From Vibrio diazotrophicus (GTDB lineage: Bacteria > Pseudomonadota > Gammaproteobacteria > Enterobacterales > Vibrionaceae), in NCBI RefSeq assembly GCF_038452265.1, contig NZ_CP151842.1:620001-684000 (forward strand): DNA of 64,000 nt. Direction: 5' to 3'. Positions 1-8,903 of the stretch are shown here, piece after piece; position 1 is the first letter of the stretch, and each line of letters opens with the position of its first letter. Below the pieces are notes generated by a model. The model was not told the DNA's origin. It saw only the letters and a list, made by a program, of their open reading frames with translations, and did no database searches. A program made the position numbers and the translations under genes.

Positions 1-647
1 ACGCGCACAGTGAAGGGTTTTCACATACCATGGATTGGGGCGTGCGCATGGTCACTCTGTTAGGTGTACCTGCCATGCTGGGGTTGATGGTGTTGGCGAA
101 ACCAATGCTGATGGTACTCTTCATGCGCGGCGAGTTCTCGGCCAATGACGTTGAACAAGCTTCGATGTCCTTGCTGGCTTATGCTGCTGGTCTGCTGAAC
201 TTTATGCTGATCAAGGTTCTTGCTCCGGGGTATTACTCGCGCCAAGACACGAGAACGCCTGTTCGCTACGGTATTATCGCTATGGTGAGTAACATGGTTT
301 TTAACGCCATCTTTGCTTGGTTCTATGGCTTCGTAGGTTTGGCAGCGGCAACGGCACTATCTGCCTTCATTAATATGGCTTTGCTTTATAACGGTTTGCA
401 TCAGCAAGGTGTTTACAAGCTTTCAAGTAAAACAGTGCTGTTTTTTGCTCGACTGATTGTTGCTGGCGGCGCTATGGTAGCTGCTATTTTATGGCAGTTA
501 GAAGATATGTCGGTTTGGCTTGAGTGGAGCTTCCACAACCGTGCATTAATGTTGGCCGCGCTGATTGCTTTAGGTGCAATTGTTTATTTGCTCACCGCAT
601 TGATTCTAGGCTTGCGCCTAAAGGATTTAAAAGCGGCGACAGAATAA
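1..647 (+). CDS. murJ: MurJ lipid II flippase, C-terminal part
   Basis: Inner-membrane flippase that moves lipid II to the periplasm for peptidoglycan synthesis (MviN/MurJ, MOP superfamily). The frame is open from base 3, before the first in-frame ATG at 30, and reads AHSEGFSHTMDWGVRM, so the gene begins outside the window and only about the last 215 residues are present. These include several hydrophobic segments (GVPAMLGLMVLAKPML, IIAMVSNMVFNAIFAW, ALIALGAIVYLLTALI) typical of the last transmembrane helices, and the APGYYSRQDTRTPVRYG stretch typical of the family. It ends just before ribF. The family and the neighbour order murJ-ribF-ileS are well known in Vibrio. Confidence 0.93.
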   Translation, partial: AHSEGFSHTMDWGVRMVTLLGVPAMLGLMVLAKPMLMVLFMRGEFSANDVEQASMSLLAYAAGLLNFMLIKVLAPGYYSRQDTRTPVRYGIIAMVSNMVFNAIFAWFYGFVGLAAATALSAFINMALLYNGLHQQGVYKLSSKTVLFFARLIVAGGAMVAAILWQLEDMSVWLEWSFHNRALMLAALIALGAIVYLLTALILGLRLKDLKAATE

Positions 648-718
648 TGTTAATTAGGGTATAATCCGCCAGTTTCGCACCAATATAACTGAGAACTATA
701 GGTTTTAAACGTATTCCA

Positions 719-1654
719 ATGGAATTAATACGCGGTATTCATAATATCAAAGCACAGCATAATGGTTGTGTGTTGACGATTGGTAATTTTGACGGTGTTC
801 ACTTAGGACATCAGCAAGTTCTGCAGAAAGTCTCTGAACAAGCCAAAAAGCTGAATTTACCTTCAGTCGTAATGACATTTGAACCGCAGCCTATGGAGCT
901 TTTCTTAAAAGATAAAGCCCCTGCTCGGTTAACACGTTTGAGAGATAAGTTTGTTCAACTGAGTAAACTGGATATTGATCGACTGTTGTGTGTGAATTTT
1001 AACCATCATTTTGCCAGTCTAGATGCGGACAGTTTTATCCGTGACTTGTTGGTAAAACGTTTGGGTGTTAAGTTTCTGGTTGTTGGCGACGATTTTTGTT
1101 TCGGCCGTGAGCGCAAAGGTAATTTTGCTATGCTCAAAGAGGCTGGGCAAAAGTACGGATTTGAAGTCGTCAGCACGGAAAGTTTCTGCTTAGAAGAGCT
1201 TCGTGTGAGTAGTACGGCGATTCGAGAATCGCTGGCCGAAAACGATCTGACGGGAACGTCAGAAATGCTGGGAAGAAACTATAGTATTAGCGGTCGAGTT
1301 TCCCATGGTCGAAAACTGGGTCGTACTATCGGATTTCCTACGGCAAATATTCCACTAAAACGCTGTGTTTCACCTGTGTCTGGTGTGTATGTTGTCGAAG
1401 CTTATGGGCTCGGTGAACAACCTATTGGTGGTGTGGCGAATATTGGCCAACGACCAACAGTAAATGGTGTTCGTCAGCAGCTAGAAGTGCACTTATTTGA
1501 CTTCCAAGGCAATTTGTATGGAAAGCAGTTAGAAGTAGCACTTTTGCATAAGCTAAGAGATGAAAAGAAGTTTGAGTCGTTTGATGCGCTTAAACAACAA
1601 ATAGAATTGGATGCTGAAGCGGCTAGGGTGTGGTTGCTTCAGTTTAAGAATTAG
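719..1654 (+). CDS. ribF: Bifunctional riboflavin kinase / FAD synthetase
   Basis: Converts riboflavin to FMN and then FMN to FAD in the cytoplasm. At 311 residues it has the usual bacterial RibF length. The N-terminal nucleotidyltransferase half carries TIGNFDGVHLGH (residues 20-31), the HxGH-type nucleotide-binding motif. The C-terminal kinase half carries GRKLGRTIGFPTANI near residue 200, which holds the conserved PTAN. The start ATG at 719 gives the expected MELIRGIHNI opening. A TATAAT hexamer lies at 660-665 in the short gap after murJ, but I found no convincing -35, so the promoter is uncertain. It is followed by ileS after 63 bases, the usual gammaproteobacterial order. Confidence 0.97.
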   Translation: MELIRGIHNIKAQHNGCVLTIGNFDGVHLGHQQVLQKVSEQAKKLNLPSVVMTFEPQPMELFLKDKAPARLTRLRDKFVQLSKLDIDRLLCVNFNHHFASLDADSFIRDLLVKRLGVKFLVVGDDFCFGRERKGNFAMLKEAGQKYGFEVVSTESFCLEELRVSSTAIRESLAENDLTGTSEMLGRNYSISGRVSHGRKLGRTIGFPTANIPLKRCVSPVSGVYVVEAYGLGEQPIGGVANIGQRPTVNGVRQQLEVHLFDFQGNLYGKQLEVALLHKLRDEKKFESFDALKQQIELDAEAARVWLLQFKN

Positions 1655-1717
1655 CCAGTTGATTCCACTGGTTAAAATAATGTCTAACTTCGCCCAATAC
1701 AACGGAATTAAGAATCG

Positions 1718-4579
1718 ATGAGTGACTATAAAAATACCCTGAACTTACCTGAGACAGGGTTCCCAATGCGCGGTGATCTGGCCAAACGTGAGCCAGCAAT
1801 GTTAGAGCGTTGGTACCAAGAAGATCTATACGGTGAAATCCGTAAAGCTAAAAAAGGCAAAAAATCTTTCATCCTGCATGATGGCCCTCCATATGCCAAC
1901 GGTGATATTCACATTGGTCACGCACTTAATAAGATTCTTAAAGACATTATTATTAAATCTAAAACGCTTTCTGGTTTTGACTCTCCATATATTCCGGGTT
2001 GGGACTGTCACGGCTTACCAATCGAGTTGATGGTCGAAAAGAAAGTGGGCAAACCAGGCCAAAAAGTGACTGCTGCTGAGTTCCGCGAAAAATGTCGCGA
2101 ATACGCTGCGGGTCAAGTTGAAGGCCAAAAAGAAGGCTTCAAACGTCTTGGTATTCTTGGTGAGTGGGACAAACCGTACCGCACTATGGATTTTGCAACT
2201 GAAGCAAACATCATCCGTGCGCTAGGCAAAATTGCTGACAACGGCCACTTACTAAAAGGTTTCAAACCTGTTCACTGGTGTACAGATTGTGGTTCAGCAC
2301 TGGCAGAAGCAGAAGTTGAGTACAAAAACAAAGTTTCTCCTTCTATTGATGTGCGTTTCAAAGCAGCAGATGAAGCGACACTTCTGTCTAAGTTTGATCT
2401 GAAATCTGATCATGCTGGGGAAGGTGATGTTTCAATCGTAATCTGGACAACAACACCATGGACGCTTCCAGCGAACCGTGCAGTGTGTCTACGTGACGAT
2501 CTTGAGTACGTTCTTATTCAAGTAGAAGGCGATTCTGAAAAAGATCAGCAGCCTGAGCGTATTATTGTTGCTTCTGAGCTAGCAAAAGAAGTGATGGATC
2601 GTGCGGGTATCGAGCATTTCCATAATCTAGGTTTTGCTAAAGGTAGCGACCTTGAGCTGGCTCAGTTCCAACACCCATTCTATGACTTCACTGTTCCTGC
2701 GATCCTTGGTGATCACGTAACAACAGATTCAGGTACTGGTGTGGTTCACACAGCACCTGGACACGGTCAAGAAGACTTTGCCGTTGGTCAGAAGTACGGT
2801 CTAGAAGTGGCGAACCCAGTAGGTTCAAACGGTGTTTACCTTCCAGACACTGAGTTCTTTGCTGGTCAACACGTATTTAAAGCAAACGATGCTGTTGTTG
2901 AGTTGCTAAAAGAAAAAGGCGCCTTATTGCATCATCACGCTTATGAGCACAGCTACCCACACTGCTGGCGTCATAAAACACCAATCATCTTCCGTGCAAC
3001 ACCACAATGGTTCGTTTCAATGGATCAAGCGGGTCTTCGTGCACAAGCTCTGAAATCAATCAAGAGTGTTCAATGGATGCCTGAATGGGGTCAAAGCCGT
3101 ATTGAAGGCATGATCGAAGGCCGTCCTGAATGGTGTGTATCTCGTCAACGTACTTGGGGTGTGCCAATTGCTCTGTTCGTTCATAAAGAAACGTCTGAAC
3201 TTCATCCAAACAGCGCTGAACTGATTGAAAAAGTTGCGAAACTTGTTGAAGAGAAAGGCATTCAAGCATGGTGGGACGTTGAACCTGCTGAACTGCTTGG
3301 TGCGGACGCTGAGAAATACGAAAAAGTATTAGACACGCTAGACGTATGGTTTGACTCTGGTGTTACTCACTACGCAGTAGTTGATAACCGTGAAGAGTTC
3401 AACGGCGCGGAAGCGGACATGTACCTAGAAGGTTCTGACCAACACCGTGGCTGGTTCCAGTCTTCTCTAATTTCATCTATCGCGATGAAAGGCAAAGCTC
3501 CATATAAAGAAGTATTAACTCACGGTTTCGTGGTTGATGGTCAAGGCCGTAAGATGTCTAAATCTATCGGTAACGTGGTTGCTCCTAAAGATGTGACCAA
3601 TAAACTTGGCGCAGACATTCTTCGTCTATGGGTTGCTTCGACTGACTACACTGGTGAAGTTGCGGTTTCTGATGAAATCCTGAAACGTAGTGCAGATTCA
3701 TACCGTCGTATCCGTAACACGGCTCGTTTCTTCCTAGCTAACCTAAACGGTTTCAATCCAGCAACGGACATGGTTGCAGCGGAAGATATGGTTGCTCTGG
3801 ATCGTTGGGCTGTGGCGCGTGCCTTTGCTGCACAACAAGAAATTGTGAAAGCATATGATGAGTACAACACTCACGCGGTTGTTCAACGCCTAATGCATTT
3901 CTGTTCTGTAGAAATGGGTTCTTTCTACCTAGACGTGATTAAAGACCGTCAGTACACAGCGAAAAAAGGCGGCCACGCTCAACGTAGCTGTCAAACAGCG
4001 CTTTACTACATCGTAGAAGCTTTGGTTCGTTGGATGGCGCCAATCATGTCGTTCACAGCGGATGAAATCTGGAACGAAATGCCAGCTAAGCAAGAAAACG
4101 GTGAAGAGCGCAGCAAGTTTGTATTCACTGGCGAATGGTACCAAGGTCTGTTTGGTCTTGTTGAAGGCGAAGAGCTTAACAACGAGTTCTGGACTGAAAT
4201 CCAAGAGATTCGCGGTGCGGTGAACAAACTGCTTGAAAATGCACGTAACGAGAAAACTATTGGTGGTTCTCTGCAAGCTGAAGTGACTCTGTTTGCTGAT
4301 GACGCACTAGCAGCGAAACTCAACAAGCTTGAAGATGAACTTCGCTTCGTACTACTGACTTCTAAAGCTGCGGTTAAACCAGTCTCTGAGAAGACAGAAG
4401 CTGCACATGAAACTGAGATCGAAGGCTTGTTCGTTCAAGTAAGCAAAACTGAAGCAGAGAAGTGTGACCGTTGTTGGCACCATACTGCAGACGTTGGCAC
4501 TATTGCTGGTCACGAGAAAATCTGTGGTCGCTGTGTGTCGAACGTTGACGGCGAAGGCGAAGTTCGTAAATTCGCATAA
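1718..4579 (+). CDS. ileS: Isoleucyl-tRNA synthetase
   Basis: Class I synthetase that charges tRNA-Ile and edits misactivated valine. The 953 residues show the HIGH motif as HIGH at residues 65-68 (PYANGDIHIGH), the KMSKS loop at 612-616 (GRKMSKSIGN), and a C-terminal zinc finger (CDRCWHH...CGRCVSN) in the last 45 residues. This is the bacterial IleS-1 layout. The editing domain contains TTTPWTLPANRAV. The start is supported by MSDYKNTLNLPETGFPMRGDL, which matches the family N-terminus. It lies between ribF and lspA and is probably co-transcribed with lspA and the genes after it. Confidence 0.98.
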   Translation: MSDYKNTLNLPETGFPMRGDLAKREPAMLERWYQEDLYGEIRKAKKGKKSFILHDGPPYANGDIHIGHALNKILKDIIIKSKTLSGFDSPYIPGWDCHGLPIELMVEKKVGKPGQKVTAAEFREKCREYAAGQVEGQKEGFKRLGILGEWDKPYRTMDFATEANIIRALGKIADNGHLLKGFKPVHWCTDCGSALAEAEVEYKNKVSPSIDVRFKAADEATLLSKFDLKSDHAGEGDVSIVIWTTTPWTLPANRAVCLRDDLEYVLIQVEGDSEKDQQPERIIVASELAKEVMDRAGIEHFHNLGFAKGSDLELAQFQHPFYDFTVPAILGDHVTTDSGTGVVHTAPGHGQEDFAVGQKYGLEVANPVGSNGVYLPDTEFFAGQHVFKANDAVVELLKEKGALLHHHAYEHSYPHCWRHKTPIIFRATPQWFVSMDQAGLRAQALKSIKSVQWMPEWGQSRIEGMIEGRPEWCVSRQRTWGVPIALFVHKETSELHPNSAELIEKVAKLVEEKGIQAWWDVEPAELLGADAEKYEKVLDTLDVWFDSGVTHYAVVDNREEFNGAEADMYLEGSDQHRGWFQSSLISSIAMKGKAPYKEVLTHGFVVDGQGRKMSKSIGNVVAPKDVTNKLGADILRLWVASTDYTGEVAVSDEILKRSADSYRRIRNTARFFLANLNGFNPATDMVAAEDMVALDRWAVARAFAAQQEIVKAYDEYNTHAVVQRLMHFCSVEMGSFYLDVIKDRQYTAKKGGHAQRSCQTALYYIVEALVRWMAPIMSFTADEIWNEMPAKQENGEERSKFVFTGEWYQGLFGLVEGEELNNEFWTEIQEIRGAVNKLLENARNEKTIGGSLQAEVTLFADDALAAKLNKLEDELRFVLLTSKAAVKPVSEKTEAAHETEIEGLFVQVSKTEAEKCDRCWHHTADVGTIAGHEKICGRCVSNVDGEGEVRKFA

Positions 4580-4593
4580 CCAAAGGCGTTTAC

Positions 4594-5100
4594 ATGACAC
4601 AGCAAGCATTAACGCTAAAACAATCAGGAGTGCGCTGGCTATGGCTGGCCCTCTTGGTGTTTGTGGCAGACATTGGCATTAAATTAGTTGTAATGAATAG
4701 CATGGGCTATGGTTGGGAAAATCGTATTGAGATTCTTCCTTTCTTCAACCTGCTATATGTTCATAACTATGGCGCGGCTTTTAGCTTTTTGAGCGATCAA
4801 GCGGGCTGGCAGCGTTGGTTCTTTACTGCAATTGCATTTGTTGTAACAGGTTTACTCGCATTTTGGATGAGACGTCTACCTGCTAGCGATAAATGGAATA
4901 ACATCGCTTATGCGCTGATTATTGGTGGCGCTGTGGGTAACGTGTTTGACCGCGTTGTTCACGGATTTGTTGTTGATTATCTTGATTTTTACTGGGGTAA
5001 TTACCACTGGCCGGCCTTCAATTTAGCCGATAGCGCAATTTGTATTGGTGCTGCGATGATTATCTTAGATAGTTTCCGTAGCAGTAAAAAAGCGGCGTAA
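4594..5100 (+). CDS. lspA: Lipoprotein signal peptidase (signal peptidase II)
   Basis: Inner-membrane aspartyl protease that cleaves the signal peptide of diacylated prolipoproteins. The 168 residues contain four hydrophobic segments. The two catalytic aspartates are seen in NVFDRVVHGFVVDY and FNLADSAI, both conserved in LspA. It begins 14 bases after the ileS stop, the classic ileS-lspA arrangement. A rho-independent terminator-like hairpin follows the stop. Confidence 0.97.
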   Translation: MTQQALTLKQSGVRWLWLALLVFVADIGIKLVVMNSMGYGWENRIEILPFFNLLYVHNYGAAFSFLSDQAGWQRWFFTAIAFVVTGLLAFWMRRLPASDKWNNIAYALIIGGAVGNVFDRVVHGFVVDYLDFYWGNYHWPAFNLADSAICIGAAMIILDSFRSSKKAA

Positions 5101-5124
5101 GTTCTATCAAAGCCTAATAACCCT

Positions 5125-5158
5125 AAGCGCTGTCCGTTGATTCGGAGAGCGCTTTTTG
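5125..5158 (+). terminator. Terminator after lspA
   Basis: AAGCGCT (5125-5131) and AGCGCTT (5148-5154) form the outer stem, with an inner CCG/CGG pair, followed by a T run. It lies between lspA and fkpB, so fkpB may be partly separated from the upstream operon, with readthrough or its own promoter. Confidence 0.75.
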
Positions 5159-5243
5159 TTAGAAGAACAATCAATATTTGAAATTCAAATAAAAGAAATA
5201 AACGAGACGAAAAAGATCTCGAACAATCTAAAGGAAGCCCAAC

Positions 5244-5675
5244 GTGACAACAATTAATCAGAACTCTGCTGTAACTCTGCATTTTACTATCAAATTAAAA
5301 GATGGCTCTGTAGCCGACAGTACACATAATTTAGGCAAGCCAGCTAAGTTTGTGATTGGCGATGGCAGCCTGAGTGAAAACTTTGAAAAATGCCTTATCG
5401 GAATGACTGCTGGACAAAGCCAAGCGATCGAATTGATTGCGGAAGATGCTTTTGGACAGCCAAACCCAGACAACATCCACCATATGGACCGAGCGAAATT
5501 TATCGGTGAAACAGAGGTGGAAGTGGGTACCATTATGGCGTTTAGTGGCCCTGACGGTATGGAAATTCCGGGGATCATCACTGAGATTGTCGGTGATTCC
5601 GTGACGGTGGATTTTAACCACCCGCTAGCCGGACAAGATGTTATCTTTGATGTCGAAATCTTGTCTGTCGAATAA
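5244..5675 (+). CDS. fkpB: FKBP-type peptidyl-prolyl isomerase FkpB (SlpA)
   Basis: Cytoplasmic peptidyl-prolyl cis-trans isomerase of the SlyD/SlpA type. The 143 residues show the FKBP N-terminal strand (VTLHFTIKLKDGSVADST), the inserted flap around GMTAGQSQAIELIAEDAFGQPNPDNIHHM, and the C-terminal return (DFNHPLAGQDVIFDVEILSV). It lacks the metal-binding histidine-rich tail of SlyD. The start is a GTG at 5244 behind a clear AAGGAAG ribosome-binding site (5231-5237). It sits between lspA and ispH, as in E. coli. Confidence 0.93.
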   Translation: MTTINQNSAVTLHFTIKLKDGSVADSTHNLGKPAKFVIGDGSLSENFEKCLIGMTAGQSQAIELIAEDAFGQPNPDNIHHMDRAKFIGETEVEVGTIMAFSGPDGMEIPGIITEIVGDSVTVDFNHPLAGQDVIFDVEILSVE

Positions 5676-5709
5676 CTGATTACTTATTAATACATCCATG
5701 AGCAATAAC

Positions 5710-6660
5710 ATGAAAATACTGTTAGCTAACCCTCGCGGCTTCTGCGCTGGTGTTGATCGTGCCATCAGCATTGTAGAACGTGCATTAGAAATGTATCAGC
5801 CACCTATCTATGTTCGTCATGAAGTCGTACACAACCGTTTTGTGGTTGAAGGGCTAAAACAACGTGGAGCGGTTTTTGTCGAAGAACTGCATGAAGTTCC
5901 AGATAACAACATTGTGATTTTCTCTGCTCATGGTGTTTCTCAAGCTGTGCGTCAGGAAGCGAAAGAACGCGATTTAACCGTCTTCGATGCAACCTGTCCG
6001 TTAGTGACTAAAGTACATATGGAAGTGGCTCGTGCAAGCCGCAAGCATATGGAAGTGGTGCTTATCGGTCATGCTGGGCATCCTGAAGTTGAAGGCACTA
6101 TGGGGCAATACGCCAGCGATAAAGGCGGTATGTATCTGGTAGAAAAACCAGATGATGTGATTGCTCTGGTAGAGAAAGTGAAAGATCCAAGTCATCTGCA
6201 TTATGTCAGCCAAACCACCTTGTCTGTGGATGAAACGGCCGATGTGATCGATAAACTGCGCGAAGTGTTCCCTGAAATTCAAGGCCCGCGTAAGGATGAT
6301 ATTTGCTACGCGACACAGAACCGTCAGGATGCCGTTCGTATCCTTGCGAGTGAAGTCGATGTGATGATTGTGGTCGGTTCTAAAAACTCATCTAACTCAA
6401 CACGATTGAAAGAGTTGGCTGAGAAATTAGGTACGCCAGGTTATCTGACGGACTGCCCTGAAGATGTACGTCCAGAATGGTTCGACGGTAAGAGCAAAGT
6501 GGGCGTAACGGCGGGTGCTTCAGCACCAGAAGAGTTAGTTAACCAAATTATTAATCGCATTAAAGAACTTGGTGCTACTTCTGTAGAAGAAGTGCTAGGC
6601 CGCGAAGAGAATATGTTCTTCGAAGTACCAAAAGAACTGCAAATCAAGCAGGTTGATTAA
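5710..6660 (+). CDS. ispH: 4-hydroxy-3-methylbut-2-enyl diphosphate reductase
   Basis: Last enzyme of the MEP isoprenoid pathway. It reduces HMBPP to IPP and DMAPP using a 4Fe-4S cluster. The three cluster cysteines are visible in NPRGFCAGVDRA, FDATCPLVTKVH and DDICYATQNRQ. The motif VGSKNSSNSTRL is also typical. I chose the ATG at 5710, which gives 316 residues and the family start MKILLANPRGFCAGV. An in-frame ATG at 5698 would add four residues (MSNN) and cannot be excluded. Neither start has a strong ribosome-binding site. A terminator follows. Confidence 0.96.
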   Translation: MKILLANPRGFCAGVDRAISIVERALEMYQPPIYVRHEVVHNRFVVEGLKQRGAVFVEELHEVPDNNIVIFSAHGVSQAVRQEAKERDLTVFDATCPLVTKVHMEVARASRKHMEVVLIGHAGHPEVEGTMGQYASDKGGMYLVEKPDDVIALVEKVKDPSHLHYVSQTTLSVDETADVIDKLREVFPEIQGPRKDDICYATQNRQDAVRILASEVDVMIVVGSKNSSNSTRLKELAEKLGTPGYLTDCPEDVRPEWFDGKSKVGVTAGASAPEELVNQIINRIKELGATSVEEVLGREENMFFEVPKELQIKQVD

Positions 6661-6694
6661 TTTCATATCTTCTTGATACAAAACGTGAATAAGA

Positions 6695-6722
6695 AAAAGG
6701 GCTCCGATTGGAGCCCTTTTAG
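6695..6722. terminator. Bidirectional terminator between ispH and the CstA-family gene
   Basis: The perfect stem AAAAGGGCTCC / GGAGCCCTTTT surrounds a GATT loop, with A and T runs on the two sides. It can serve both the rightward ispH transcript and the leftward cstA-like transcript. Confidence 0.85.
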
Positions 6723-6748
6723 TATCTATAAGACTTTATTGATACAGA

Positions 6749-8233
6749 TTAAACCGTTTCAGTCACACCTGTCGGTTTCTCTTCGTCAGCAAACTCAGTA
6801 TCGCCTTTGCCTTTAGAGATTTTAATTACGTAAGCTGTGATAGCTAGCGCCGCGACAACACCAATGATAGTTGATAGTTGCATTGGCTGACCAAAGCCTA
6901 GCGTACCGTTGTTTAGGATAAAGGTGATACAAACTGAAGTCATGAATGCCGCTGGAACCGTTGTAATCCAGTGGAACTTGTTATGACGTAGTAGGTATGC
7001 AGAAGCTGTCCACAACATCATTACAGCTGTTGTTTGGTTAGCAAAACCGAAGTAACGCCAGATGATTCCGAAATCTACTTGAGTCAGTACGCCACCGATA
7101 ATGAATAGTGGAACAGCCATTAGTAGACGGTTACGCATTGTTTTCTGTTCCATGTTGAAGTACTCAGCAAGGATCAGACGGCTTGAACGGAACGCTGTGT
7201 CGCCAGAAGTGATTGGCAGGATAACCACACCTAGGAATGCGATGATGCCACCGAATACGCCTAGTAGACCGAATGAAGCGCTGTAAACTACGTTACCTGG
7301 ACCACCGTTAGCCACTGCAGCTTGAAGACCTTCAAGTGAATCGAAGAACGATAGAGCGATAGCACACCAGATTAGCGCGATGATACCTTCACCAATCATT
7401 GCTCCGTAAAATACGAAACGGCCATTAGTTTCATTTTCAATACAACGAGCCATTAGTGGAGACTGAGTAGCGTGGAAACCAGAGATAGCACCACAAGCAA
7501 TGGTGATGAATAATGCTGGCCACAAAGGCATATCTTTAGGGTTCAGGTTGCTGAACATGTCGCTTGGTTCAAAGCCGCCTAGGATTTGGTGTTCGCTAGA
7601 GAATGCGATAGCTGTGATCAGACCAACAGACATGAAAATCAACAGTGCGCCAAACAGTGGGTAGAAGCGGCCGATGATTTTATCTACAGGAACGATAGTT
7701 GCGATAATGTAGTAAGCAAAAATGATGACTACCATAGTTGTCATGCTTACAGTCAGGCTAGTTTGTTCGTTGATTAGGTTAGTAATCATGCCAGCAGGCG
7801 CTGATACGAATACCACACCAACAAGCAGTAGAAGAACAATGGCAAAAATGTTCATAAAGTGTTTTGCGCCATTGCCTAAGTAACGACCTGTCATTGTTGG
7901 AACAGATGCACCACCGTTACGAATCGATAGCATACCTGAGAAGTAGTCGTGAACTGCACCAGCAAAGATACAGCCAACAACAATCCATAGCATTGCCGCA
8001 GGGCCGTATAGAGCACCCATGATTGGACCGAAGATTGGGCCAACACCAGCGATGTTAAGAAGTTGAACTAGGTAAACTTTAGGCGTTGACATGCGAACGT
8101 AGTCGACACCGTCAGCTTTTGTATGGGCAGGAGTTTTACGGCTTTCGTTGATGCCGAAGATTTTCTCTACGATAGCACCGTAGATGAAATATCCAGCTAG
8201 CAGTGCTGCTACACAAGTTAGGAACCACAACAT
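6749..8233 (-). CDS. CstA-family transporter, probable pyruvate importer
   Basis: Inner-membrane transporter of the CstA/BtsT family. E. coli members are about 700 residues. This one is 494, the short form common in Vibrio. It has many hydrophobic helices and the family signatures NIAGVGPIFGPIMGALYGP near residue 61 and ISGFHATQSPLMARCIENE in the middle. The C-terminus is a short charged tail. Family knowledge links CstA proteins to peptide or pyruvate uptake. The promoter carries BtsR-like boxes and a BtsSR-type pair lies at 13401-15820, so pyruvate is the likely substrate here by inference. The start ATG at 8233 has an AAAGGAC ribosome-binding site. Its terminator is shared with ispH. Confidence 0.9.
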   Translation of the reverse strand: MLWFLTCVAALLAGYFIYGAIVEKIFGINESRKTPAHTKADGVDYVRMSTPKVYLVQLLNIAGVGPIFGPIMGALYGPAAMLWIVVGCIFAGAVHDYFSGMLSIRNGGASVPTMTGRYLGNGAKHFMNIFAIVLLLLVGVVFVSAPAGMITNLINEQTSLTVSMTTMVVIIFAYYIIATIVPVDKIIGRFYPLFGALLIFMSVGLITAIAFSSEHQILGGFEPSDMFSNLNPKDMPLWPALFITIACGAISGFHATQSPLMARCIENETNGRFVFYGAMIGEGIIALIWCAIALSFFDSLEGLQAAVANGGPGNVVYSASFGLLGVFGGIIAFLGVVILPITSGDTAFRSSRLILAEYFNMEQKTMRNRLLMAVPLFIIGGVLTQVDFGIIWRYFGFANQTTAVMMLWTASAYLLRHNKFHWITTVPAAFMTSVCITFILNNGTLGFGQPMQLSTIIGVVAALAITAYVIKISKGKGDTEFADEEKPTGVTETV

Positions 8234-8278
8234 AGCGATTGTCCTTTGTTATTGGATTATGAAATAAGCTCAATTTGC

Positions 8279-8284
8279 ATAGTA
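8279..8284 (-). promoter_or_regulatory. Candidate -10 of the CstA-family gene
   Basis: On the minus strand this reads TACTAT, about 46 bases upstream of the start codon. I see no good -35 at the proper distance, as expected for a promoter that depends on an activator. The nearest BtsR-like box (8320-8327) starts about 36 bases further upstream. Confidence 0.4.
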
Positions 8285-8319
8285 AAGGGTTGCTAGGCTA
8301 GAAACATTCGCTTTCCTAG

Positions 8320-8407
8320 TGAGTGGTCGAATAGAGAATTAAGTGGTTTCTGAAGTAAATAAGCGGTCTCTGATATTGTTCAGTGGCAGTAAGAGAAAGT
8401 AAGCGGT
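8320..8407 (-). promoter_or_regulatory. Array of five BtsR-like boxes with 20-bp period
   Basis: Read on the minus strand, the boxes are ACCGCTTA (8407-8400), GCCACTGA (8387-8380, weaker), ACCGCTTA (8367-8360), ACCACTTA (8347-8340) and ACCACTCA (8327-8320). From memory, the E. coli BtsR (YehT) site is a direct repeat of ACC[G/A]CT[C/T]A with a 13-base spacer. Four of the five boxes match that pattern exactly. The step here is 20 bases (12-base spacers), so all boxes face the same side of the helix. A further ACCACTGA lies at 8457-8450. The array is upstream of the CstA-family gene and close to the lipoprotein gene on the other strand. Confidence 0.75.
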
Positions 8408-8501
8408 TCTGTTGATGGATTTGAGGATTTAGCAGGAAAGAATGCACAATCAGTGGTATACCTAAAGAGCTAAAGATTATTAGCTAAGTTGAAGGTAAAT
8501 A

Positions 8502-8843
8502 ATGAAAAAAACAATAACAGTGGTAATGGTTTTAGGGCTTTTGGGGTGTGCGGCAACGGACAGCGAATTGGCGAAAGAGGGCAACTGGTATCAAATCGGC
8601 TATCAAGATGGCATGGTTGGACATTCACAACGTTCATACAAAATATTGTCAGAGCTTGGGGATGTTCAAGAATCGGATTATGAAAACGGCTATTCGCAAG
8701 GCATCGCGGAATATTGCAACCCTAACGTCGCTTATCAGATTGGCGTAAATGGTCAATATTACGAAGGTGTTTGTGAAGGAACTGATCAAGCGCAGCGATT
8801 TCGTATGGAATGGCAACGTGGCTGGAATGAGTACAATAACTAA
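8502..8843 (+). CDS. DUF2799 family small lipoprotein
   Basis: Predicted lipoprotein of 113 residues with a lipobox at LLGC (Cys16) after a short hydrophobic signal peptide (KKTITVVMVLGL). The mature part has repeated GYxxG segments (IGYQDGMVG, NGYSQGIAEYC, IGVNGQYYEGVCEG) with paired cysteines, the DUF2799 pattern. The function is unknown. A GAAGGT ribosome-binding site precedes the ATG. It is divergent from the CstA-family gene, so the BtsR-like boxes might also affect it. There is nothing to show that directly. Confidence 0.75.
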   Translation: MKKTITVVMVLGLLGCAATDSELAKEGNWYQIGYQDGMVGHSQRSYKILSELGDVQESDYENGYSQGIAEYCNPNVAYQIGVNGQYYEGVCEGTDQAQRFRMEWQRGWNEYNN

Positions 8844-8903
8844 CTGAAATGTTTTACTTTCCCCTTTTATTACTCGTCAGTTGCAGGATGTTGAGGTGCT
8901 ACT

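Noticed and set aside
3929..4326. Antisense frames of over 100 codons within ileS
   Set aside because: They mirror the strongly coding ileS strand and lack start signals.
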